DNA of 64,000 bases from an uncultured Bacteroides sp. (GCA_944322285.1 CALUOR010000014.1:17073-81072); one strand, 5' to 3'; numbered from the stretch's first letter, positions 25,713 through 35,264 are shown. Notes: generated from the letters alone by a model not told the origin. A program made the numbers and translations.

Positions 25713-28700
25713 ATGGGTAAATTTGCCGAATATTCGAAGTTCAATCTTTCGGAAATCAACAAAGAGGTGTTGAAGAAATGGGACGAAAACTGGGTTTTCG
25801 CCAAGAGTATGACAGAACGTGAAGGATGTCCTTCTTTCGTTTTCTATGAAGGACCTCCCTCGGCCAACGGTATGCCGGGCATTCACCACGTCATGGCCCG
25901 CACCATCAAGGACACCTTCTGCCGCTACAAGACCATGAAGGGCTTCCAGGTGAAGCGCAAAGCGGGATGGGACACACACGGACTGCCCGTCGAACTGGGC
26001 GTGGAGAAAGCATTGGGCATCACCAAGGAAGACATCGGCAAGACTATCTCCGTGGCTGACTATAACGCCGCCTGCCGCAAGGACGTGATGAAGTTCACCA
26101 AGGAATGGGAGGACCTGACGCACCGCATGGGCTACTGGGTGGACATGAAAGACCCCTACATCACGTACGACAACCGCTACATCGAGACCCTGTGGTGGCT
26201 TCTCAAGCAGCTTTACAAGAAAGGCCTGCTCTACAAGGGCTACACCATTCAGCCTTATTCGCCCGCCGCAGGTACGGGGCTTAGCTCGCACGAACTGAAC
26301 CAGCCGGGATGTTATCGCGACGTGAAAGACCTGACCGTAGTAGGCCAGTTCAAGATAAAGAATCCGAAACCGGAAATGGCGGAATGGGGCACACCCTACT
26401 TCCTGGCATGGACCACCACGCCCTGGACATTGCCCAGCAACACCGCCCTCTGCGTAGGCCCGAAGATAGACTACGTGGCCGTACAGACATACAACGCCTA
26501 CACAAATGAAAGGATGACGGTAGTCCTCGCAAAGGCATTGCTTTATGTCCACTTTAACAAGAAGGCCGAAGGTATTGCCTTGGAAGACTACAAGCCGGGC
26601 GATAAGCTCGTCCCCTTCAAGGTGGTGGGCGAATACAAAGGTCCGGACTTGGTAGGCATGGAGTACGAACAACTGATGCCGTGGGTGAAACCCGTAGAGA
26701 TGGATGCCGACGGCAATTGGCACGACGCCTCGGCCAAGGCGTTCCGGGTCATCCAGGGTGACTATGTGACCACCGAGGACGGTACGGGTATCGTACATAT
26801 TGCTCCTACGTTCGGTGCGGACGACGCCTTTGTGGCCAAGGCCGCAGGTATACCCGCCCTGTTCATGATAAACAAGAGAGGCGAGACACGCCCCATGGTG
26901 GATCTCACGGGCAAATTCTACCTGCTGGACGAGCTGGACGAACGCTTCGTGAAGGAATGCGTGAACGTGGACATCTACAAAGAATACGAAGGCCGCTGGG
27001 TGAAGAACGCTTACGACCCGCAATTCACCATCAATGGCAAGTATGACGAAAAGGCCGCACAGGCCGCCGAGTCGTTGGACGTGTATATCTGCATGAAGAT
27101 GAAGGCTGCCGGACAGGCGTTCAAGATGGAGAAGCACGTGCACAATTATCCGCACTGCTGGCGCACGGATAAGCCTGTGCTCTACTATCCGTTGGACAGC
27201 TGGTTCATCCGCAGTACCGCTTGCAAGGAGCGCATGATGGAGCTGAACAAGACCATCAACTGGAAACCCGAATCGACGGGCACGGGACGCTTCGGCAAGT
27301 GGTTGGAGAACCTGAACGACTGGAACTTGAGCCGCTCACGCTACTGGGGCACGCCGCTGCCCATCTGGCGCACCGAGGATGGCACGGGAGAGAAGTGCAT
27401 CGAATCCGTAGAAGAACTTTACGGCGAGATAGAGAAATCCATCGCCGCCGGATTCATGACGAGCAATCCCTACAAGGAAAAAGGTTTCCAGCCGGGCGTA
27501 TATACGAAAGAGAATTATGACAAGATAGACCTGCACCGTCCCTACGTGGACGACATCATCCTCGTCTCCGAGGACGGCAAGCCGATGAAGCGCGAAACGG
27601 ACTTGATAGACGTATGGTTTGATTCTGGCTCTATGCCTTACGCGCAAATCCACTATCCCTTCGAGAACAAGGAAGTCCTGGATAACCGCCAGGTATATCC
27701 CGCCGACTTCATCGCCGAAGGTGTAGACCAGACGCGTGGCTGGTTCTTCACCCTGCACGCCATCGCCACGATGGTGTTTGACTCCGTAGCCTATAAGGCC
27801 GTTATCTCCAACGGACTGGTGCTGGACAAGAACGGAAACAAGATGTCCAAGCGTTTGGGCAATGCCGTTGACCCCTTCTCCACCATCGAGAAGTACGGCT
27901 CCGACCCCTTGCGCTGGTACATGATAACGAACTCTTCGCCGTGGGACAACCTGAAGTTCGACGTGGAAGGCGTGGAGGAAGTGCGCCGTAAGTTCTTCGG
28001 CACGCTCTACAACACTTATTCCTTCTTCGCCCTTTATGCCAACGTGGACGGCTTCGAGTACAAGGAGGCCGACGTGCCTATGGCTCAGCGTCCGGAAATT
28101 GACCGCTGGATTCTCTCCCTGCTCAACACGCTGGTGAAGAACGTGGATGCCTGCTACAACGACTATGAGCCGACCAAGGCCGGCCGCCTTATTTCGGACT
28201 TCGTGAACGACAACCTCTCCAACTGGTACGTCCGCCTGAACCGCAAACGCTTCTGGGGTGGAGGCATGACGGAGGACAAACTTTCCGCCTTCCAAACCCT
28301 GTACACCTGTTTGGAGACCGTGGCCAAGCTGATGGCACCCATCGCCCCCTTCTATGCCGACATGCTCTACATGGATTTGATAGCGGTGACGGGACGCGAC
28401 AACGTGGCTTCTGTCCACCTGGCAAAGTTCCCCGTGTGTGATGAAGCGTTGGTAGACAGTGAGTTGGAGGCGCGCATGCAGATAGCCCAGGACATCACGT
28501 CCATGGTGCTGGCCTTGCGCCGCAAGGTGAACATCAAGGTGCGCCAACCGCTGCAGTGTATCATGATACCCGTGGTGGACGAGGAGCAGCGCGCCCACAT
28601 CGAAGCCGTGAAGACGCTCATCATGAGCGAGGTGAACGTGAAGGAAGTGAAGTTTGTGGACGGCGCTTCGGGTGTGCTGGTGAAGAAAGTGAAATGCGAC

Positions 28701-29201
28701 TTCAAGAAACTGGGGCCCAAGTTCGGCAAGCAGATGAAAGCCGTGGCCGCTCTTGTAGCGGGCATGAGCCAGGAGGCCATCGCTGAATTGGAGAAAAACG
28801 GAAGCTACACCTTCACGCTGGACGGCGGACAGGCTATCATCGAGACGGATGACGTAGACATCTACAGCGAGGACATACCGGGCTGGCTGGTGGCCAACGA
28901 AGGACGACTGACCGTAGCCTTGGAGGTGACCGTCACCGAGGAATTGCGCCGCGAGGGCATTGCCCGCGAACTGGTGAACCGCATCCAGAACATCCGTAAA
29001 TCGAGCGGTTTCGAGATAACAGACAAAATAAATATTACATTATCCAAAAATAAGCAGACGGATGATGCGGTAAACGAATATAAAGACTATATTTGCAACC
29101 AAGTTTTGGCGACTTCGCTCACGTTAGTCGGCCAGGTGGAGGACGGAACTGCTTTGGAGCTGGACGACTGCACCTTGCAGATACGGGTGGCGAAGAACTG
29201 A
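25713..29201 (+). CDS. ileS: Isoleucine-tRNA ligase (IleS2-like)
   Basis: A 1162-residue class I aminoacyl-tRNA synthetase that charges tRNA-Ile. Signature 1 appears as NGMPGIHHVMA (residues 52-62) and signature 2 as NKMSKRLGN (KMSKR at 710-714). The CP1 editing domain has the usual TWTTTPWTLPSNTALCVG stretch. A C-terminal anticodon-binding region follows residue ~800. Length and the GIHH variant fit the eukaryote-like IleS2 type of Bacteroidetes, a type often less sensitive to mupirocin. Start MGKFAEYSKFNLSEI at 25713, after a 5' leader of about 80 nt. Confidence 0.97.
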   Translation: MGKFAEYSKFNLSEINKEVLKKWDENWVFAKSMTEREGCPSFVFYEGPPSANGMPGIHHVMARTIKDTFCRYKTMKGFQVKRKAGWDTHGLPVELGVEKALGITKEDIGKTISVADYNAACRKDVMKFTKEWEDLTHRMGYWVDMKDPYITYDNRYIETLWWLLKQLYKKGLLYKGYTIQPYSPAAGTGLSSHELNQPGCYRDVKDLTVVGQFKIKNPKPEMAEWGTPYFLAWTTTPWTLPSNTALCVGPKIDYVAVQTYNAYTNERMTVVLAKALLYVHFNKKAEGIALEDYKPGDKLVPFKVVGEYKGPDLVGMEYEQLMPWVKPVEMDADGNWHDASAKAFRVIQGDYVTTEDGTGIVHIAPTFGADDAFVAKAAGIPALFMINKRGETRPMVDLTGKFYLLDELDERFVKECVNVDIYKEYEGRWVKNAYDPQFTINGKYDEKAAQAAESLDVYICMKMKAAGQAFKMEKHVHNYPHCWRTDKPVLYYPLDSWFIRSTACKERMMELNKTINWKPESTGTGRFGKWLENLNDWNLSRSRYWGTPLPIWRTEDGTGEKCIESVEELYGEIEKSIAAGFMTSNPYKEKGFQPGVYTKENYDKIDLHRPYVDDIILVSEDGKPMKRETDLIDVWFDSGSMPYAQIHYPFENKEVLDNRQVYPADFIAEGVDQTRGWFFTLHAIATMVFDSVAYKAVISNGLVLDKNGNKMSKRLGNAVDPFSTIEKYGSDPLRWYMITNSSPWDNLKFDVEGVEEVRRKFFGTLYNTYSFFALYANVDGFEYKEADVPMAQRPEIDRWILSLLNTLVKNVDACYNDYEPTKAGRLISDFVNDNLSNWYVRLNRKRFWGGGMTEDKLSAFQTLYTCLETVAKLMAPIAPFYADMLYMDLIAVTGRDNVASVHLAKFPVCDEALVDSELEARMQIAQDITSMVLALRRKVNIKVRQPLQCIMIPVVDEEQRAHIEAVKTLIMSEVNVKEVKFVDGASGVLVKKVKCDFKKLGPKFGKQMKAVAALVAGMSQEAIAELEKNGSYTFTLDGGQAIIETDDVDIYSEDIPGWLVANEGRLTVALEVTVTEELRREGIARELVNRIQNIRKSSGFEITDKINITLSKNKQTDDAVNEYKDYICNQVLATSLTLVGQVEDGTALELDDCTLQIRVAKN

Positions 29202-29266
29202 AAACAACGTATTAGTAACTAAAAAAAGAAACTTATTTTTAATACCAACACTAAACAATAGTAATT

Positions 29267-29647
29267 ATGGCAGAAAAGACAAGATACTCGGATGCTGAAT
29301 TGGAAGAATTCCGCGCCATTATTATGGAAAAGCTGGAGTTGGCTCAACGCGATTATGACATGCTGAAAGCCAGCCTTACGGGCGCTGACGGAAACGACGT
29401 GGACGACACGTCACCCACTTACAAGGTGCTGGAGGAAGGTGCCAATACCTTGTCCAAGGAAGAAACGACCCGTTTAGCCCAACGCCAAATGAAGTTTATA
29501 CAAGGCTTGCAGGCCGCCTTGGTGCGCATTGAGAACAAAACGTACGGCATTTGCCGCGAGACGGGAAAACTGATTCCCAAAGAACGCCTGCGCGCCGTGC
29601 CTCACGCCACATTGAGCATTGAGGCGAAAAATAGCGGAAAGAAATAA
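29267..29647 (+). CDS. DksA/TraR-like regulator lacking most zinc-finger cysteines
   Basis: A 126-residue, mainly helical protein. The C-terminal part IENKTYGICRETGKLIPKER aligns with the DksA zinc finger (YGICxxCGxxIxxxRLxAxPxAxxC), but only one of the four cysteines is kept. DksA binds RNA polymerase and tunes it with ppGpp. An acidic segment GADGNDVDDTSPTY at about 48-61 sits where DksA has its coiled-coil tip. It lies between ileS and lspA, a conserved housekeeping order in Bacteroidales. Confidence 0.85.
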   Translation: MAEKTRYSDAELEEFRAIIMEKLELAQRDYDMLKASLTGADGNDVDDTSPTYKVLEEGANTLSKEETTRLAQRQMKFIQGLQAALVRIENKTYGICRETGKLIPKERLRAVPHATLSIEAKNSGKK

Positions 29648-29671
29648 TGAATGGCCGTTGATTCGGGCATT

Positions 29672-29737
29672 CAGCTATAGGCTACGAGCTACAAGCGGAG
29701 TTTAGGCAACTATCACTTGTAGCTTGTGACTTGTAGA
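29672..29737. repeat. Small intergenic palindromic element (GCTACAAGC type)
   Basis: GGCTACGAGCTACAAGC (29680-29696) faces CTTGTAGCTTGTGACTTGTAG (29716-29736). It fills the gap between the DksA-like gene and lspA and would form a hairpin in the mRNA. No second copy was noticed in this window. Confidence 0.6.
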
Positions 29738-29758
29738 AGAATCTATAAATACAAAAGA

Positions 29759-30433
29759 ATGAAGAAAGTTCCCCGAAAAGGCTGGATGGCCTTAGTGATT
29801 ATTTTGGCGACCCTGATAGTTGACCAAGTCATAAAAATAGCCGTCAAGACAGGTATGTACTGGCACGAAAGCGTGAATGTCATCGGTTGGATATACGACC
29901 TGCTGGGCATTCAGGCCGAGCCGCCCACGTGGTTCTACTTGTTCTTTACCGAAAACGTAGGCATGGCTTTCGGTATGGAGATAATGGGGAAATTCTTCCT
30001 GACTTCTTTTCGCATCGTGGCGGTAGGCGTGATGATATGGCTCTTGTGCAAGTTTGTTCGCCAAAACCTGAAGACGGGCTTCTTGGTGTGTGTGTCCCTC
30101 ATCATAGCCGGGGCCATGGGCAACATCATCGATAGCGTGTTCTACGGGGTCTTGTTCAACGAAAGCACCACTTATCAATTGGCTACCTTTATGCCCGAAG
30201 GGGGAGGATACGCGCCTTTGTTTTACGGGAAGGTGGTGGACATGTTCTACTTCCCCATTATTGACACCTACTGGCCCGAGTGGATGCCGTGGGTGGGCGG
30301 AGAGCGTTTCATTTTCTTCAGCCCCATCTTTAACTTTGCCGACGCGGCTATCAGCTGCGGATTCATTGCCCTGCTTTTGTTCTACAACAAGGAATTTAGC
30401 GAAGCCTATCATTCGGTAGTAAAAAAATCATGA
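29759..30433 (+). CDS. lspA: Lipoprotein signal peptidase (signal peptidase II)
   Basis: A 224-residue inner-membrane aspartic protease that cleaves prolipoprotein signal peptides. Four TM segments: about 11-30, 78-98, 108-125 and 196-212. Catalytic aspartates are Asp125 in GNIIDS and Asp195 in FNFADAA. A ~40-residue periplasmic insertion (about 130-185) makes it longer than the E. coli enzyme, as is usual in Bacteroidetes. I chose the ATG at 29759 (MKKVPRKGW) over an in-frame ATG at 29726. The next gene overlaps by four bases. Confidence 0.95.
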   Translation: MKKVPRKGWMALVIILATLIVDQVIKIAVKTGMYWHESVNVIGWIYDLLGIQAEPPTWFYLFFTENVGMAFGMEIMGKFFLTSFRIVAVGVMIWLLCKFVRQNLKTGFLVCVSLIIAGAMGNIIDSVFYGVLFNESTTYQLATFMPEGGGYAPLFYGKVVDMFYFPIIDTYWPEWMPWVGGERFIFFSPIFNFADAAISCGFIALLLFYNKEFSEAYHSVVKKS

Positions 30434-31485
30434 AGATAGTCGAGCGTTTACAGTTAGGATGCCTTGGGGTACTGATAGGGAGTTTGGTGGCTTGTGGTGT
30501 AGAGCGGCCGGACACGGTGTTGAGCGATGCTGCAATGGAAAACGTGTTGTATGATTACCACATAGCTAAAGCTTTAGGTGAACAGACTGAACGAGGCGAA
30601 AATTATAAGCGTGTCCTTTATATGGACTATGTATATAAGAAACATGATATCACCGAAGCACAATTCGACTCATCCATGGTATGGTTTTCCCGTCATCCTG
30701 ATGTATTAAGTGAGATATACAAAAAAGTCACTGAACGATTGCGCACGGAAGAAGCGTACGTAGAACGATTGGTGGCACTGCGCGAGAACAAGCCTTTGAC
30801 TTCCCGTGCAGGCGACAGCATTGATGTTTGGGCATGGCAACGCATTTACCAACTAAGCGGTATGCCGATGGACAACCGCATTGCTTTTACCCTTCCTTCC
30901 GACTCTAATTTTAAGGCGCGCGACACATTACGCTGGAGTGTGCATTTTACATTTTCCGGTGAAACATACGATAGTTTAAAAGCTCCTGTCATGGCCTTGC
31001 AAATGTGCTTTTCCAATGATAGCGTAATAAGCGACTTCGTGCAAATTCATAAAGGAGGCACACAGATGTTAACGCTTACGGGCGACACATTGGGTGACAT
31101 TAAGGAGGTGAACGGATTTATCTATTATCCCTGCCAAGACAGCGTAAAACCGCTTATGATGAACCGGATATCATTGATGCGTTACCATGCCCGTGCCATA
31201 GATTCATTAACATTAATCAAAGACTCATTGGCAGCTTCGAATGTCCTTCAAAAGGATACTACTAAAATGGTGGAGCAAAGTGAGGAACCTGTAAAAGCGG
31301 AAATTGTTGAAGAGACGAAGAAAGATAAAGTACGCCGTCCCAGTCCTACGGAAATGCGTCGCTCGCAAACACCTCAAGAGCAGACACAGAGGAACGAAGC
31401 TGCGCCTCGCAGAAATGGAGTCAACTCGCGTCAGCCCGTTACCCGCATAAAACAAAACGTAAAACTCCGTAAAGTGGACGAATAA
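30430..31485 (+). CDS. DUF4296-domain lipoprotein
   Basis: A 351-residue exported lipoprotein: the signal peptide ends LIGSLVACG (lipidated Cys22). DUF4296-like helical domain at about 30-110 (AMENVLYDYHIAKALGEQ), then a beta-rich middle part, and a low-complexity basic/polar tail (about 275-351; RRPSPTEMRRSQTPQEQ...). Overlap with lspA (ATGA) implies translational coupling. Function unknown; dependence on lipoprotein processing is a plausible reason for the linkage. Confidence 0.85.
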   Translation: MKIVERLQLGCLGVLIGSLVACGVERPDTVLSDAAMENVLYDYHIAKALGEQTERGENYKRVLYMDYVYKKHDITEAQFDSSMVWFSRHPDVLSEIYKKVTERLRTEEAYVERLVALRENKPLTSRAGDSIDVWAWQRIYQLSGMPMDNRIAFTLPSDSNFKARDTLRWSVHFTFSGETYDSLKAPVMALQMCFSNDSVISDFVQIHKGGTQMLTLTGDTLGDIKEVNGFIYYPCQDSVKPLMMNRISLMRYHARAIDSLTLIKDSLAASNVLQKDTTKMVEQSEEPVKAEIVEETKKDKVRRPSPTEMRRSQTPQEQTQRNEAAPRRNGVNSRQPVTRIKQNVKLRKVDE

Positions 31486-31811
31486 TGAAACGCTTTGCCT
31501 CTCATTACATCTATTTACCTAACCAAGGTTTCTTGAAACAATATGTGATAGAAATATGCGAAGGGCACATCACCAGCCTCTTCCGCTTAACCGAAGAAGC
31601 AGAAAATATACAATGGATGCCGGGAGGAGTCATTGTTCTAATGCCTGAAAGAATGCAAATTTGCGAGATTTCATTTAATAAACCCATTTTATCGGGAAGT
31701 GTTTCTCTTGATGTTCAAATGCTTTCCGCTCGAATACCTTACTTTTTTTATCCCTTCAACTTTGTCAAAATGAAACCTATTCACGAAACTCGCTACACGC
31801 TATTACTGTAA
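31485..31811 (+). CDS. Small hypothetical protein in the lspA operon
   Basis: A 108-residue protein that starts on the last base of the preceding stop codon (TAATG). It begins MKRFASHYIYLPNQGFLKQY, with alternating strand-like segments and a GGVIVLMPE turn, which resembles the small beta domain at the start of amidohydrolase-type proteins, but no metal ligands are present. No signal peptide. I do not recognise a function. Confidence 0.7.
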   Translation: MKRFASHYIYLPNQGFLKQYVIEICEGHITSLFRLTEEAENIQWMPGGVIVLMPERMQICEISFNKPILSGSVSLDVQMLSARIPYFFYPFNFVKMKPIHETRYTLLL

Positions 31812-32044
31812 CTATAAGTAATCTATTTGTCCACTTAAAACAAGCACAAATCGTTATTGGAATAGCCATTGAAACAGCATTTGTGTAAATCTGCGTCATC
31901 TGCGCGCCATTGCAAACACTGCACAGCCCTGAAGAGAAACTCATTCAAATATGACCTTATCTTCCATAAATATGTCCCACAAGTTATCTGGATAGAAAAC
32001 TCATTTGCTCAATATAGTTTTTTGTCCTACTTTCGCCCTCCGTT
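31812..32044. other. Intergenic region before the polyene-like cluster
   Basis: 233 bp without a gene or clear repeat. A weak -7-like TACTTTCG lies at 32033-32040, only a few bases before the GNAT start codon, so a very short leader or another promoter is implied. Confidence 0.4.
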
Positions 32045-33181
32045 ATGAGAAGAATAAATATAAAGTGTGTAAAGACACGGCGGGACATGAGGCAGTTTGT
32101 GAGGTTCGCGACGCGGTTGTATGCGGACAATCCTTGCTACGTGCCCGACTTGGAGCTGGACATCTACGATTTCTTCGACCCGCGCAAGAATGCGGGGCTG
32201 GCTTTCTCGGACGTACAGGCTTTCCTGGCTTATAACGATAAGGGGAAAGTGGTGGGCCGCATCGCAGGCATCATCAACCGCCACGCCAACGAAAAGTGGC
32301 ACACGCGCAACGTGCGTTTCGGCTTCATCGAGTTTATCGACGACCCGGACGTGGCAGCCGCCTTGCTCGGAGCCGTGGAACAATGGGGACGGGAGCGAGG
32401 CATGGACACCGTCCAAGGCCCGATGGGCATCTTCGACTTCGACAAAGAAGGCATGCTGGTGGAGGATTTCGACCAGGTGGGCACTATCATCACCCTCTAC
32501 AATCCGCCCTATTATCCGCGTCATCTGGAAGCATTGGGCTACGAGAAAGAGGTGGACTGGGTGCAGATACAGGTAAACATCCCGCCACAAGTCCCGGCCA
32601 AATACGAACGAGTGGCGCGCTTGTCGAAAGAAATGTTCGGCCTGCACACCCGCAAGCTGACCCGCAAGGAGGTCATGCGGGACGGATACGGACAAAAGGT
32701 TTTCCGCCTGCTCAACGAAGCCTTCTCCCCTCTGTTCGGCTTCACAGAAATACCGGACAGACAGATTGAAGCCTACATCCGGCAATACTTCCCTTTCATC
32801 GACCTGGATATGGTGTCCATCGTAGAGAACGAGGCAGGCGAACTGATAGGCGTAGCCATCACCTTGGCAAGCCTTTCCGACGCTTTCCGTAAGACTCGCG
32901 GACGGCTGTTCCCCTTCGGATGGTTCCACCTGCTCCGAGCCTTGAAAGGCAAACCGTCGGACAAGGCAGAGTTGTTTCTGATAGCCGTCCGTCCCGACCA
33001 TCAGGGATTGGGCGTCAACGCCCTCTTCTTCGATGACCTTATACCTATATATAATAAGAAAGGCATCCGATGGGCGGAGACGGGCCCTCAGCTGGAAGAC
33101 AACGTGAAGGAGCTTTCGCAATGGAAGCCGTTGGAGCCAAAGTTTGTGAAACGCAGAAGATGCTATAAAAAAAGAATATAA
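32045..33181 (+). CDS. Large GNAT-fold acyltransferase (YghO-like)
   Basis: A 378-residue protein. Residues 10-180 contain NPCYVPDLELDIYDFFDPRK, VGRIAGIIN and RGMDTVQGPMG, typical of the long GNAT group with a degenerate first domain; the second half contains VRPDHQGLGVNALFF (about 318-332), the acyl-CoA-binding loop of GNAT enzymes. Such proteins transfer acyl groups to amines. It is 12 bases from the ketosynthase, so it belongs to the polyene-like operon and could attach the product to an amine head group; that is inference. Confidence 0.8.
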   Translation: MRRINIKCVKTRRDMRQFVRFATRLYADNPCYVPDLELDIYDFFDPRKNAGLAFSDVQAFLAYNDKGKVVGRIAGIINRHANEKWHTRNVRFGFIEFIDDPDVAAALLGAVEQWGRERGMDTVQGPMGIFDFDKEGMLVEDFDQVGTIITLYNPPYYPRHLEALGYEKEVDWVQIQVNIPPQVPAKYERVARLSKEMFGLHTRKLTRKEVMRDGYGQKVFRLLNEAFSPLFGFTEIPDRQIEAYIRQYFPFIDLDMVSIVENEAGELIGVAITLASLSDAFRKTRGRLFPFGWFHLLRALKGKPSDKAELFLIAVRPDHQGLGVNALFFDDLIPIYNKKGIRWAETGPQLEDNVKELSQWKPLEPKFVKRRRCYKKRI

Positions 33182-33192
33182 GTAATAAGAAT

Positions 33193-34416
33193 ATGGAAAG
33201 AAAAGTTGTAATAACAGGCATGGGCATCTGGTCGTGCTTAGGCACCACATTGGACGAGGTATGCCAATCGCTCCGCCAAGGAAAGAGCGGCATTATGTTC
33301 TGCCAAGAGCGCAAGAATGCGGGATTTCGTTCTGCCCTGTGCGCCAACGTGCCCCATCCCGAACTGAAGCCTTACATCTCGCGCAACCTGCGCCAGTTCA
33401 TGCCCGAAGAGGCACAATACGCCTACATGGCCACCCGCACCGCTTTGGAGCACGCACGGCTGGACCAAGACTATATCGACACCCACGAGGTAGGCATTAT
33501 CTACGGCAACGACTCCGTGGCCGAAGCCACGATGCACGCCCTCGACAAATTCCGCGAGTTTCATGACACGGCAGCCTGCGGAAGCGGCGCCATCTTCCAG
33601 TCCATGAATTCCACCGTCACCATGAACCTGGCCTGCCTGTTCCACCTGAAAGGCATCAACCTCACGGCATCCGGCGCCTGCGCTTCCGGCTCGCACGCCA
33701 TCGGCCTGGCCTGGCTGCTTATCCGCAACGGCCTGCAAGACTGCATCGTGTGCGGCGGTGCCCAAGAGGCGAACATGTTCGGCGTAGCCGCCTTCGACGG
33801 GATTCAGTCGTTCTCCATCCGCGAGGACGAACCGGCACGAGCCAGCCGACCCTTCGACCGCGACCGTGACGGACTGGTGCCCGGAGGAGGAGCGGCAACG
33901 GTCGTCGTGGAGAGCTACGAACACGCCGTGAAACGCGGGGCGCCCATCCTGGCCGAAATCGTGGGCTGGGGATTCTCAGGCAATGGCGACCACATCTCCA
34001 CGCCCAATGTGGCAGGTCCCGCCCGCTCGTTGGAACTTTGCCTGCAACATAGCGGCATCACGCCACGGGAGATTGGGTACGTCAACGCCCACGCCACGTC
34101 CACCCGCATCGGCGACGCCCGCGAGGCACAGGCCATCGCCCAAGTGTTCGGCGACTACCGGGTACCCGTCACCTCCACCAAGAGTCAGACGGGGCACGAG
34201 ATGTGGATGGCCGGAGCGAGCGAAATCATCTACTCCCTACTGATGATGAAGAACGGCTTCATCGCCGGAAACCTCAACTTCGAGCATCCCGACGAGGACA
34301 CCGCCTGCCTGAACATCGTGCCCGAGACGCGCGAGGCGCACTTCGACACCTTCCTCTCCAACTCCTTCGGGTTCGGGGGGACTAACTCAACGCTGATAAT
34401 ACGGAATGAGAAATGA
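33193..34416 (+). CDS. Beta-ketoacyl-ACP synthase (KAS II / aryl-polyene type)
   Basis: A 407-residue condensing enzyme that elongates an acyl-ACP by two carbons. Catalytic Cys163 lies in SGACASGS, His300 in VNAHATST and His335 in KSQTGHEMWMAG; the C-terminal SNSFGFGGTN is complete. It resembles FabF and the ketosynthases of aryl-polyene/flexirubin clusters. No chain-length-factor partner is present in the visible cluster. Followed by a palindromic repeat and the ACP gene. Confidence 0.93.
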   Translation: MERKVVITGMGIWSCLGTTLDEVCQSLRQGKSGIMFCQERKNAGFRSALCANVPHPELKPYISRNLRQFMPEEAQYAYMATRTALEHARLDQDYIDTHEVGIIYGNDSVAEATMHALDKFREFHDTAACGSGAIFQSMNSTVTMNLACLFHLKGINLTASGACASGSHAIGLAWLLIRNGLQDCIVCGGAQEANMFGVAAFDGIQSFSIREDEPARASRPFDRDRDGLVPGGGAATVVVESYEHAVKRGAPILAEIVGWGFSGNGDHISTPNVAGPARSLELCLQHSGITPREIGYVNAHATSTRIGDAREAQAIAQVFGDYRVPVTSTKSQTGHEMWMAGASEIIYSLLMMKNGFIAGNLNFEHPDEDTACLNIVPETREAHFDTFLSNSFGFGGTNSTLIIRNEK

Positions 34417-34428
34417 ACATTTATTTTG

Positions 34429-34552
34429 TCCGAAGAACACAGACGACGCAGAACACGCAGATGAACGCAGACATCTATTTCTTCTCTGTGCAGACGCCCT
34501 TTTAAAAAATCTGCGAGCCTCTGCGTGTTCTGCGTAGTCTGCGTTCTTCGGA
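34429..34552. repeat. Palindromic element (CTGCGTGTTCTGCG type)
   Basis: Left arm 34429-34461 and right arm 34521-34552 are near-complementary (TCCGAAGAACACAGAC... and ...GTCTGCGTTCTTCGGA). It fills most of the 177-bp gap between the ketosynthase and the ACP gene. A long hairpin inside the operon mRNA. Confidence 0.8.
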
Positions 34553-34593
34553 TGCAGTACGCTAAAAAACATCAATAAATAAACAAAAGAACT

Positions 34594-34842
34594 ATGACAC
34601 GCAATGACATTGTAGAAAAAGTAAATGCCCTGTTGGCGGAAGAATTTGAAGTGGACGCAGCCAACTTTGCGCCCGACGCAAACATCAAGGAAACCCTCTC
34701 ATTAGACAGTCTGAGCCTGGTGGACCTCGTGGCCATCATCCAGCAGACGTACAAGATTAAGATTCCCGTAGCCGAACTGAAGACCATACAGACGTTCGAC
34801 AACCTATACGACTACATCGAATCACACTTGCAACAGGCATGA
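34594..34842 (+). CDS. Acyl carrier protein
   Basis: An 82-residue four-helix carrier. The phosphopantetheine site is Ser39 in LSLDSLSLVDLV. Acidic helix II (VDLVAIIQQ) fits docking to ketosynthase. Distinct from the housekeeping ACP (DSLSLVD instead of DSLDTVE), as usual for polyene-type clusters. It overlaps the next gene by four bases. Confidence 0.94.
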   Translation: MTRNDIVEKVNALLAEEFEVDAANFAPDANIKETLSLDSLSLVDLVAIIQQTYKIKIPVAELKTIQTFDNLYDYIESHLQQA

Positions 34843-35249
34843 GAGACATCCGCGAACTGATTCCCCAACGCCCGCCCATCCTGTTGGTGGACGGACTGGA
34901 AAGCGTGGAGGGTGACACCGCCGTCAGCACACTGACCGTGCGTGCCGACAACTGCTTCACGGACGAGGACGGACTGTTGGCGGAAGCCGGGGTGGTGGAA
35001 CACATCGCCCAATCGGCCTCCGCCCTTGCAGGCTACAAAGCCGTGCAGGCAGGTGCCACCGCCCCGCCCGTGGGCTACATCGGCGAGGTGAAGAAGTTTC
35101 GCCTCCACCGCCTGCCCCGCATGGGCGAAGTGTTGCGCACCACCGTCAGCTTCGGCACGGAGGTAGAGGGTGTCACCCTGCTTTCTGCCGAAACCCGCGT
35201 CGGCGAGGAGCTGATAGCTTCCACGCAAATGAAAATTTCAATGACTTAA
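34839..35249 (+). CDS. Hotdog-fold 3-hydroxyacyl-ACP dehydratase-like protein (ApeP-like)
   Basis: A 136-residue hotdog protein starting MRDIRELIPQRPPILLVDGL, with VVEHIAQSASALAG at about 52-65; His55 is the likely catalytic residue. This layout is that of the aryl-polyene dehydratase ApeP/FabA-like group. It would dehydrate the hydroxyacyl chain made by the FabG-like reductase. Overlaps the ACP gene (ATGA). Confidence 0.85.
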   Translation: MRDIRELIPQRPPILLVDGLESVEGDTAVSTLTVRADNCFTDEDGLLAEAGVVEHIAQSASALAGYKAVQAGATAPPVGYIGEVKKFRLHRLPRMGEVLRTTVSFGTEVEGVTLLSAETRVGEELIASTQMKISMT

Positions 35250-35264
35250 GACAATGTCCCTATC

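Noticed and set aside
25614-28598. Long minus-strand open frames (513 and 420 codons) opposite ileS
   Set aside because: They lie entirely antisense to a certain ileS gene, have no family resemblance, and arise from codon bias of the sense strand.
32027-33250. 407-codon minus-strand frame opposite the GNAT gene
   Set aside because: Antisense to a clear gene; composition (many His, Val, Gln) is that of a shadow frame.
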